Shown: positions 1 to 5,382 of the stretch, piece by piece | Numbering within the stretch: the first letter of the stretch is position 1 | How the letters are laid out: every line of letters starts with the position of its first letter | From: Thermoanaerobacterium sp. | Lineage (GTDB): Bacteria; Bacillota; Thermoanaerobacteria; Thermoanaerobacterales; Thermoanaerobacteraceae | Reading direction: 5' to 3' | Assembly (NCBI GenBank): GCA_029960905.1 | Contig: JASBVU010000146.1 | Location: 1-5,382, forward strand | Length of the DNA: 5,382 nucleotides | The notes under the pieces: model-generated | Databases searched by the model: none | What the model was told of the DNA's origin: nothing | What the model saw: only the letters and a program-made list of their open reading frames with translations | Made by a program: the position numbers and the translations under genes

Positions 1-1
1 A

Positions 2-184
2 TTAAAAGATGTATTTGAGTTGTTTATGGACACAGGAATAGGAAGAGATGGATACTCTATTATTGGTCAAGGTAAAATTGATGAGATTTTAGTGTCTAGA
101 CCAGAAGACAGAAGGCAAATTTTTGAGGAAGCTTCTGGAATTTCAAAATATAAATACAAAAAAGAAGAAGCACAAAAAAATTAA
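2..184 (+). CDS. smc: SMC N-terminal ATPase head, 3' part (open segment before the frameshift)
   Basis: This frame enters from outside the window and encodes 60 residues before TAA at 182-184. It contains the segment [20 protein letters not shown], which holds the Q-loop: its glutamine (codon 68-70) contacts the Mg-ATP site in ABC-type ATPases. [20 protein letters not shown] follows and is the conserved passage in which the N-terminal head turns into the coiled coil. Walker A lies upstream and cannot be seen. The match to bacterial SMC is unmistakable. The segment ends at [12 protein letters not shown], whereas SMC proteins continue without interruption, which places the frameshift in the A-run at 174-180. 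Confidence 0.85.
   Translation, partial: LKDVFELFMDTGIGRDGYSIIGQGKIDEILVSRPEDRRQIFEEASGISKYKYKKEEAQKN
174..184 (+). other. Frameshift point in smc: A7 run followed by TAA
   Basis: Seven A's (174-180) follow GCAC. Read in the head frame the codons are GCA CAA AAA AAT TAA. Adding one A (or a -1 slip of the ribosome) gives GCA CAA AAA AAA TTA ATC GTG, which restores SMC-like sequence [19 protein letters not shown]. In phase, positions 175-181 spell A_AAA_AAT, which fits the X_XXY_YYZ form of a -1 slippery heptamer. The same or a near-identical heptamer is read normally at several other places in this window, so the motif alone does not prove recoding. Confidence 0.8.
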
Positions 185-186
185 TC

Positions 187-1149
187 GTGACAAACGAAAA
201 TATAAACAGAATAAATGATATATTGCTGGAGCTTCAAAATCAATTAGAACCTCTGTATGAACAAAAAGTAAAAGCAGAGGCTTTTGTGAAGCTACAGGAA
301 GAAAAAAAACGTATTGATGTAACAATTCATTGCCATGATATAGAGGAGCTTTCCAAAAAGTTAAATCACTATAAATCAGATTATGCCGTAATTGAAAATG
401 ATGTATTGAGATTAAAAACAGAAATCGAGGGCAAAAAAAATGCATTGAATGAAGAGGAGTCAGATCTTGAAAATTTCAAAAAACAATTGGACATAAGGAA
501 ACAAGATTATTTTAATTCTATAAATGAGATAGAGACATTAAATGGCAAGATAGAACTTTTAAATGAAAAAGTAAAAAACAGCGAAGAAAACATAGATAGG
601 CTAAGAAAATCCCTTGAGGATAGTAAAAATAAATCCTCTTTTATATTAAAAGAAATAGGTGACATTAACGACAACATAAAAGAGATTGAATCAAAGAAAG
701 AATATTTTGAATCGGAATTAAGCAATCTTATTTCAAAATACGATTCTATAAAAGAAGAGTCTAGTTTGAAACAAATGGAAGTTGAATCTGCAAAAGAAGA
801 TGTGGTTGACATTTTAAATGATATTGCAGAGAACAATAACATTCTTTCAAAGACGGAAGTGATGAAAAATAATTTATCAGAAAAATTAAGCGATTTAATC
901 AGGACAAAAAAAAATTTGCTCAATGATATTGAAGTTAAAAATGATGAAATAAAAAAGATACAAAAAAACATTGAGAGCCTTAATAATGAATTAATTATAT
1001 TGCAAGATAATAAAAATTCAACTGAAGAAAAGTTAAAATCCTTAGAATATGAAATAAAAATTCAAAATGAAAGACATGAAAAAACATTAAATGAATATAA
1101 CAGTACATTAACTAGGTTAAAACTTCTAAAAGAGATGGATAAAGATTAA
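187..1149 (+). CDS. smc: SMC N-terminal coiled-coil arm (open segment between the two breaks)
   Basis: This frame is offset by one base from the head segment and is already open before 187 (codons KKLI at 175-186), so the GTG at 187 is only the first possible start, not a likely one: no Shine-Dalgarno sequence precedes it. Its first residues, INRINDILLELQNQLEPL, align with the start of the SMC arm in other Firmicutes, and IHCHDIEEL further on is also typical. The rest is a long coiled coil, rich in Lys, Glu, Asn, Ile and Leu, with no catalytic motif. It ends at KLLKEMDKD-TAA, where relatives read on as D-aromatic-x-G-aromatic into the hinge. As a separate protein it would be an isolated arm with no known role. 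Confidence 0.6.
   Translation: MTNENINRINDILLELQNQLEPLYEQKVKAEAFVKLQEEKKRIDVTIHCHDIEELSKKLNHYKSDYAVIENDVLRLKTEIEGKKNALNEEESDLENFKKQLDIRKQDYFNSINEIETLNGKIELLNEKVKNSEENIDRLRKSLEDSKNKSSFILKEIGDINDNIKEIESKKEYFESELSNLISKYDSIKEESSLKQMEVESAKEDVVDILNDIAENNNILSKTEVMKNNLSEKLSDLIRTKKNLLNDIEVKNDEIKKIQKNIESLNNELIILQDNKNSTEEKLKSLEYEIKIQNERHEKTLNEYNSTLTRLKLLKEMDKD
1147..1149 (+). other. In-frame TAA stop inside smc, just before the hinge
   Basis: The codons are AAA GAT TAA GAG GGA TAT, with the same frame open on both sides (187-1146 and 1150-3189). In B. subtilis SMC the matching passage, as I recall it, is G-D-F-S-G-F, so an aromatic residue is expected here. TAA differs from TAT or TAC (Tyr) by one base, which makes a nonsense substitution the simplest explanation. 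No indel is needed. Confidence 0.75.
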
Positions 1150-1176
1150 GAGGGATATAGCCACAGTATTAAAAAT

Positions 1177-3192
1177 TTGATGAAGTACATTGAAAAAAAC
1201 GAGTTATTAAGACAAAATGTATTGGGGGTAGTTGGAGAATTAATTGAAGTAAGAAGCGAATATTCGTTGGCTATTGAGATAGCCTTGGGTTCGGCGATTC
1301 AAGACATTATAACGGAAACTACCGAAACTGCTAAAGATCTTATATCTGTTCTAAAAAAAAATAATTTTGGCAGAGCCACATTTTTGCCACTTGACAATAT
1401 AACATATAAACCATTTGATAAGTTTTTTACTAATGACGATGGTGTAATAGGATTGGCTTCTGACATTATTGAGTACGATAAAAAAATTGAAAAAGCAATA
1501 AAATTTATTTTAGGTAGAGTAATAGTAACAAAAGATTTAGATACTGCTATTTCATTGACTAGAAAATTTAAAAATCAATTTAAAATAGTAACGCTAAAAG
1601 GCGAAGTAATTAATCCTGGTGGATCGATTACTGGAGGAAGTATCTCTCAAAAATCTCAGAACATATTGAAGCGGAAAGAAGATATCAAACTTGAAGATAT
1701 GAAATGTAATAAGCTGGAAAAAGAATTAAAAGAGGTGGAAAGATCTAAAGAGGATTTAACAAAAGAAATAGAAAAAACAAGAGAAAAGTTTGATTTCTTA
1801 TCAAATAGTATTAACAATAAAGCTAATATTTTAAATGATTGCGCGAGAAATAAATCCTCTTTGGAGATGGAGATAGAAAAAATCCTTACAATTATAAGGC
1901 AAAGTGAATTAGAGGAAAAACAGATATTGGATGTTATAGGCAGTTATGACGAGGAAATTAATAAATACAAAGAAAGAATATCCGAACTTTATCAGAAAAA
2001 GGCTTCTTTAGATAAATTAATTAGAGATTATAAAGATAACAAAGATTCTAACGCTGATATTCTGAATAAGTTAGAGTTAGAAATAACCAATTTAAAAATT
2101 GAATTAGCGAGATATGAGCAAAAGCTGATGAATGACATTTCAAAATTAAATGAAAAGAAGTTAGAGTATAGTAATATTAATGAATTAATCAGTGAGACAG
2201 AAAAAAGCCTTGACAAGTACGAAAATTTAAAAATAATGTATGAAAAAGATATAAATAAATCTATTGAAAAAAGCGAAATTCTGAAGGAAAAACTTAAAAA
2301 AATTAACGAGGATATAAAGGAAATCGAGAGAAAGATTGAGGCGAAATTGGAAAATATAAATACTAATAAAGAGATATTAATGAATTTAGAAAGTGGATAT
2401 TCTAAAGAAATAGAAAACAAACGGTTTTTAGAATTGAATATTCAAAAGACTGAAATGGAAATTGAAAATATTAAGAATAAACTTTGGGAAGATTACGAAA
2501 TAACTTTTAATAATGCAAAATTAAATTTAATTCAAGAAAATATTTCGGCATTGAGGCAACAGTTATCAAAAATTAATGCTTCTATTAAAGATTTAGGAAT
2601 AGTTAACCTTAATGCGATCGAAGAATACAAAAACTTAAAAGAACGATATGACTTTTTAAAAATGCAATATGATGATTTATTAGAAGCAAAAAATTCACTT
2701 AATTCAATTATTGAGGATACAAATAGAATTATAAAGACTAAATTTAAGGATAATTTTAACTTAATCGAAGCACAATTTAAAGAAACATTTAAAAAGTTGT
2801 TTGGCGGTGGTAGAGCTGAATTAATTTTGACAAATCCTGATGATTTGCTTAATACGGGAATAGAAATAAACGTGCAGCCTCCTGGGAAAAAACTGCAAAA
2901 CATTTCTCTTCTATCAGGTGGTGAAAAGGCATTAGTTGCAATATCATTATTATTTGCTATGATATTAATAAGGCCAACACCTTTTTGCATCCTTGATGAA
3001 ATAGATGCTGCATTGGACGATGCGAATGTTGATAGATTTGCATCTTACTTAAAAGAGCTTTCACGTGAATCACAGTTTATAGTTGTGACACACAGAAAAG
3101 GTACCATGTCAGTTGCAGATACATTATATGGTGTAACTATGCAGGAAAAGGGTGTTTCAAAATTACTATCTTTAAAATTAGAAAGTGCTTAG
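1177..3192 (+). CDS. smc: SMC hinge, C-terminal arm and C-terminal ATPase head (open segment after the internal stop)
   Basis: The frame is the same as that of the preceding arm and is open from 1150; TTG 1177 or ATG 1180 are the first possible starts. The nearest SD-like bases (GAGG, 1150-1153) are over 20 bases away, too far for a normal site. The hinge (about 1219-1650) begins VLGVVGELIEV and ends with the glycine motif NPGGSITGGS (1612-1641). A coiled coil runs to about 2797. The C-terminal head has FGGGRAEL (2800-2823), the ABC signature LSGGEKA (2911-2931), Walker B FCILDE with the catalytic glutamate at 2998-3000, the D-loop region ALDDAN, and the H-loop Thr-His at 3088-3093. All ATPase residues visible here are intact. 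Alone it would lack Walker A and the Q-loop and so could not hydrolyse ATP without an N-terminal head in trans. Confidence 0.7.
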   Translation: MMKYIEKNELLRQNVLGVVGELIEVRSEYSLAIEIALGSAIQDIITETTETAKDLISVLKKNNFGRATFLPLDNITYKPFDKFFTNDDGVIGLASDIIEYDKKIEKAIKFILGRVIVTKDLDTAISLTRKFKNQFKIVTLKGEVINPGGSITGGSISQKSQNILKRKEDIKLEDMKCNKLEKELKEVERSKEDLTKEIEKTREKFDFLSNSINNKANILNDCARNKSSLEMEIEKILTIIRQSELEEKQILDVIGSYDEEINKYKERISELYQKKASLDKLIRDYKDNKDSNADILNKLELEITNLKIELARYEQKLMNDISKLNEKKLEYSNINELISETEKSLDKYENLKIMYEKDINKSIEKSEILKEKLKKINEDIKEIERKIEAKLENINTNKEILMNLESGYSKEIENKRFLELNIQKTEMEIENIKNKLWEDYEITFNNAKLNLIQENISALRQQLSKINASIKDLGIVNLNAIEEYKNLKERYDFLKMQYDDLLEAKNSLNSIIEDTNRIIKTKFKDNFNLIEAQFKETFKKLFGGGRAELILTNPDDLLNTGIEINVQPPGKKLQNISLLSGGEKALVAISLLFAMILIRPTPFCILDEIDAALDDANVDRFASYLKELSRESQFIVVTHRKGTMSVADTLYGVTMQEKGVSKLLSLKLESA

Positions 3193-3207
3193 AAAGGAAT
3201 GTAATAT

Positions 3208-4173
3208 ATGCTAAACTTCTTCAAAAAAAATAAAAAAGACGATGAAATTACAGAAAAAGAAGATAAAAAAGGGCTTTATCAGAGGTTAAAAGAAGGTTTA
3301 ACAAGGACAAGAGATAATTTCACAGCCAAAATAGATGGCATATTATCTTTTGGAAGAAAAGTAGATGATGAATTGTTTGAAGAATTGGAAGAAATTTTAA
3401 TATTGGCGGATGTTGGTGTTTCTACAACAGAAAAAATTATTGATAATTTGAAAGAAAAAGCTAAGGAACAAAAAGTTAAAGATGCAGAAAAAATGAAAGA
3501 ATTGCTGGCAGAAGAAATATACGATATTATGGAAGCTAAAGAGACGCCATTTAGAATCACATCGCCGACTCTAATTTTGGTTGTTGGTGTCAATGGTGTA
3601 GGTAAGACAACAACAATAGGCAAACTTGCCAATAAGTTCAAAAACGAAGGGAAAAGAGTATTGCTTGTGGCGGCAGATACATTTAGAGCTGCAGCTATAG
3701 ATCAGTTAGAGGTATGGGCAGGAAGAAATAATTGTGAAATAATAAGGCATGAAGAGGGTTCAGATCCAGCATCTGTAGTTTTTGACGGAATAAAAGCTGC
3801 AAAATCAAGAAATGTAGATGTTATATTGTGCGATACAGCAGGAAGGCTTCACAACAAAAAAAATCTTATGGAAGAATTAAGAAAAATATATAGGGTTGCT
3901 CAAAGAGAATTTAATGAAGGCAATATAGAAACATTATTGGTTTTAGATGCTACAACTGGCCAAAATGCAATACAACAAGCTAAAATCTTTAAAGAAGCTA
4001 CGGATGTAACTGGAATAATACTGACAAAGCTTGACGGAACAGCAAAAGGCGGTATTGTAATATCTATAAAATCTGAACTTGATATACCAGTAAGGTTTAT
4101 TGGCGTAGGAGAAGGAATTGATGACCTTCAAGAATTCGATTCAGAAAAATTTGTAAGAGCATTGTTTGAATAA
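3208..4173 (+). CDS. ftsY: FtsY, signal recognition particle receptor GTPase
   Basis: FtsY is the SRP receptor: at the inner face of the membrane it pairs its NG domain with that of Ffh, and mutual GTP hydrolysis hands the ribosome-nascent chain to the Sec translocon. The 321-residue protein is intact. Residues 1-40 are short, charged and Lys-rich, starting MLNFFKK, with a potential amphipathic membrane-binding helix; the long acidic A domain of E. coli FtsY is absent, as is usual in Firmicutes. The N domain carries LILADVGV (64-71). G-domain motifs are GVNGVGKT P-loop (127-134), DTFRAAA (157-163), DTAGR (209-213), TKLDGTAKGG (273-282) and the FtsY closing motif GVGEGIDDL (299-307). ATG 3208 is preceded by AAAGGA at 3193-3198 at good spacing. 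It lies 15 bases after smc with no terminator or clear promoter between, so it is probably co-transcribed with smc. Confidence 0.97.
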   Translation: MLNFFKKNKKDDEITEKEDKKGLYQRLKEGLTRTRDNFTAKIDGILSFGRKVDDELFEELEEILILADVGVSTTEKIIDNLKEKAKEQKVKDAEKMKELLAEEIYDIMEAKETPFRITSPTLILVVGVNGVGKTTTIGKLANKFKNEGKRVLLVAADTFRAAAIDQLEVWAGRNNCEIIRHEEGSDPASVVFDGIKAAKSRNVDVILCDTAGRLHNKKNLMEELRKIYRVAQREFNEGNIETLLVLDATTGQNAIQQAKIFKEATDVTGIILTKLDGTAKGGIVISIKSELDIPVRFIGVGEGIDDLQEFDSEKFVRALFE

Positions 4174-4177
4174 AAAC

Positions 4178-4206
4178 TTGACAAATTAGTTTTTCTCATA
4201 TAAAAT
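4178..4206 (+). promoter_or_regulatory. Sigma-A-type promoter for ylxM-ffh
   Basis: TTGACA (4178-4183) is a perfect -35 box. A 17-base spacer leads to TAAAAT (4201-4206), five of six matches to the -10 consensus. It sits in the only sizeable gap in the window, starting right after the ftsY stop. Transcription should begin near 4211-4214, giving a leader of about 30 bases before ylxM. The quality of the match in a non-coding gap makes chance unlikely, though AT-rich DNA does raise the background. Confidence 0.78.
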
Positions 4207-4232
4207 CTTAATGTAAAGGCAAGTACCTTAAC

Positions 4233-4238
4233 AGGTGG
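4233..4238 (+). promoter_or_regulatory. Ribosome binding site that sets the ylxM start
   Basis: AGGTGG lies five bases before ATG 4244. A GTG in the same frame at 4235 overlaps this site, so it cannot be the start it might appear to be; ATG 4244 is the supported start. Confidence 0.75.
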
Positions 4239-4243
4239 TATTT

Positions 4244-4597
4244 ATGAATTCTGATTTTGTTGAAATGAATGTGCTGTATGATTTTTATGGTTCATTGCTT
4301 ACAGGAAAGCAAATGGATATATTTAAAATGTACTATATGGACGATTATTCGTTAGGCGAGATATCGCAGGAGCTTAATATTTCAAGACAAGGTGTATACG
4401 ACTCTTTAAAGAGGGCTGAAAGTATTTTAAAATATTATGAAGATAAACTAGGTCTTGTCAAAAAATACAATGCTAACATGGAAAAAATCAATAGAATAAG
4501 GCGTACCATAGATGAAGCTAAAAAATATATTTCTGATGAAAAAGCTTTAGAGGCGTTGGACGATATAGAAAAAGAGATTGATAGTTTGGAATTGTGA
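4244..4597 (+). CDS. ylxM: YlxM, UPF0122-family helix-turn-helix accessory protein of the SRP pathway
   Basis: This 117-residue protein has the length, composition and position of YlxM, which lies before ffh in many Firmicutes. It begins with the family pattern NVLYDFYGSLLTGKQ (9-23), then YYMDDYSLGEI (30-40), and a helix-turn-helix at about 36-58 (SLGEISQELNISRQGVYDSL) resembling sigma-factor region 4. The C-terminal half (from about residue 60) is helical and charged, a possible coiled coil. Work on streptococcal YlxM points to modulation of the Ffh/FtsY GTPases rather than classical transcription control; this is family knowledge, and DNA binding is not shown here. The gene has its own promoter upstream and lies 25 bases ahead of ffh, so the two are very likely one transcript. 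Confidence 0.93.
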   Translation: MNSDFVEMNVLYDFYGSLLTGKQMDIFKMYYMDDYSLGEISQELNISRQGVYDSLKRAESILKYYEDKLGLVKKYNANMEKINRIRRTIDEAKKYISDEKALEALDDIEKEIDSLEL

Positions 4598-4622
4598 ATA
4601 AGGATTTCTAGGAGGTTTTTGA

Positions 4623-5382
4623 ATGGCTTTTGAAAGTCTTACTGGGAAGCTTCAGGATATTTTTAAGAAGCTTAAAGGTAAAGGTAAATTAACGGAAAAA
4701 GATGTAAAAGAGGCTATGAAAGAAGTTAAGATAGCCCTTTTGGAGGCTGATGTTAACTTTAAGGTCGTGAAGGAGTTTATAAACTCTGTCACGGAAAAAT
4801 CATTGGGGCAAGAGGTGATGGAAAGCCTAACGCCCGCTCAACATGTCATAAAAATTGTCAATGATGAATTGACAGCCTTGATGGGTTCTAAAGAAAGCAA
4901 GATCAATTTTAGTGACAAACCTCCAACAGTTATAATGATGGTAGGGTTGCAAGGTTCCGGTAAGACGACTACAAGTGGTAAACTTGCTAATTATTTAAAA
5001 TCTAAAGGGAAAAGTCCTGTTCTTGTCGCGTGTGATGTGTATAGGCCTGCGGCAATTAAACAGCTTCAAGTTGTTGGTTCATCTATAAATGTACCTGTTT
5101 TTTCGATGGGTGATAAGACATCACCTGTCGATATTGCAAAAGCTTCTATAGATTTTGCAAGAAGTAATAATTATAACGTTGTGATAATTGATACAGCCGG
5201 AAGACTTCATGTAGATGAGGAATTGATGGATGAACTGAAAAACATAAAAGATGTTGTAAATCCAAACGAGATACTTTTGGTTGTTGATGCCATGACAGGG
5301 CAGGACGTTGTCAATGTGGCTGAATCATTTAATGAGAAACTTGATATAGATGGAGTTATATTGACAAAACTTGATGGTGATA
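4623..5382 (+). CDS. ffh: Ffh, signal recognition particle GTPase (SRP54); 3'-partial
   Basis: Ffh binds the SRP RNA and hydrophobic signal sequences through its C-terminal M domain and docks on FtsY through its NG domain. ATG 4623 follows a strong AGGAGGT site (4610-4616) with good spacing. The 253 residues present cover the N domain, including ALLEADV (38-44), and most of the G domain: P-loop GLQGSGKT (108-115), DVYRPAAIKQLQ (138-149), DTAGR (190-194), DAMTGQDVVNVA and TKLDGD (248-253), where the window ends. The GQGSGKT-type loop, DVYRPAA and the TKLDGD sequence distinguish it from FtsY, which has DTFRAAA and TKLDGTAKGG. The M domain (usually about 150 residues of a roughly 450-residue protein) lies beyond the edge. 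No defect is visible. The frame has no stop inside the window. Confidence 0.97.
   Translation, partial: MAFESLTGKLQDIFKKLKGKGKLTEKDVKEAMKEVKIALLEADVNFKVVKEFINSVTEKSLGQEVMESLTPAQHVIKIVNDELTALMGSKESKINFSDKPPTVIMMVGLQGSGKTTTSGKLANYLKSKGKSPVLVACDVYRPAAIKQLQVVGSSINVPVFSMGDKTSPVDIAKASIDFARSNNYNVVIIDTAGRLHVDEELMDELKNIKDVVNPNEILLVVDAMTGQDVVNVAESFNEKLDIDGVILTKLDGD

Larger units (their letters stand above)
1..3192 (+). pseudogene. smc: smc, chromosome segregation/condensin ATPase SMC; 5'-partial, interrupted by one frameshift and one in-frame stop
   Basis: SMC proteins form long antiparallel coiled-coil dimers that, with ScpA and ScpB, entrap and organise DNA and help segregate replicated chromosomes. 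Here the N-terminal head (from just before the Q-loop), N-terminal arm, hinge, C-terminal arm and C-terminal head appear in the normal order. The reading frame is broken at 174-184 (loss of one A in a poly-A run) and at 1147-1149 (TAA in frame). If both are bridged, about 1063 residues are seen from the window edge to the stop at 3190-3192, close to what remains of the roughly 1186-residue Bacillus subtilis protein from the same point. So nothing large is missing apart from the 5' end outside the window. Both sides of each break still match SMC, so any damage is recent, tolerated by recoding, or an artefact. The family assignment is certain; the pseudogene status is not. Confidence 0.85.

Noticed and set aside
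1391..1419. TTGACA at 1391-1396 with TTTGAT at 1414-1419 as a promoter inside smc
   Set aside because: The -10 match is weak (four of six) and the site lies in the conserved hinge, where the bases encode required residues.
626..1862. A 15-base direct repeat, AAATAAATCCTCTTT, in both arms of smc (near 627 and 1849)
   Set aside because: Both copies encode Asn-Lys-Ser-Ser in coiled coil; a single short match in AT-rich sequence is expected by chance, and no duplication surrounds it.
2827..2855. TTGACA at 2827-2832 with TAATAC at 2850-2855 as an ftsY promoter
   Set aside because: The -10 box matches only three of six positions, and the stretch encodes the conserved ILTNPDDLLNTG of the SMC head.
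3223..3233. A8 run at the start of ftsY as a second frameshift or programmed slip
   Set aside because: The annotated frame reads KKNKKDD into a complete FtsY; a -1 slip would meet TAA at 3231-3233, and nothing indicates it is used.
143..4131. Six minus-strand open frames of 62-154 codons (for example 507-971 and 2028-2420 complement)
   Set aside because: They lie opposite smc and ftsY, whose conserved protein motifs are clear. Their Phe/Ser/Leu-rich products are the mirror of AT-rich Lys/Glu/Asn coding sequence, and none resembles a known protein.
4174..4210. Rho-independent terminator after ftsY
   Set aside because: There is a short T-run (GTTTTTC) but no GC-rich inverted repeat before it; the stretch is better explained as the promoter.
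4235..4243. GTG 4235 as the ylxM start, adding three residues
   Set aside because: It overlaps the AGGTGG ribosome binding site; ATG 4244 has proper spacing and gives the usual YlxM N-terminus.

Overview
The window is a chromosomal housekeeping segment from a low-GC, AT-rich Gram-positive bacterium. The gene order smc - ftsY - ylxM - ffh, the strong Shine-Dalgarno sites and the Lys/Asn/Ile/Glu-rich proteins fit the Firmicutes, most likely the class Clostridia. A Thermoanaerobacterium/Thermoanaerobacter-like organism is my best guess from general protein resemblance; no search was run. All genes are on the + strand, and the minus-strand open frames are shadows of them.

Layout. Positions 1-3192 hold most of smc (chromosome condensin), cut at the 5' side by the window edge so that Walker A is not seen. 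The gene is broken twice. A run of seven A's at 174-180 is one base short of the reading frame, which leads straight into TAA at 182-184. An in-frame TAA also sits at 1147-1149, just before the hinge domain. Apart from these two points the SMC sequence looks complete and conserved to its C-terminal ATPase motifs. ftsY (3208-4173, SRP receptor GTPase) follows after 15 bases and is intact. A near-consensus sigma-A-type promoter (4178-4206) lies between ftsY and ylxM (4244-4597, small helix-turn-helix protein of the SRP operon). ffh (from 4623, SRP GTPase) follows and runs off the right edge inside its G domain.

How they work together. Ffh with the SRP RNA binds signal sequences on nascent chains, FtsY receives the complex at the membrane, and YlxM is an accessory factor of that pathway. 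SMC organises the chromosome and is functionally separate, although smc and ftsY are commonly adjacent in Firmicutes. I see no mobile element, CRISPR array, RNA gene or new system. The one thing deserving real attention is the doubly interrupted smc: it may be a true lesion, a recoded gene or a sequence error, and the sequence alone cannot settle which.
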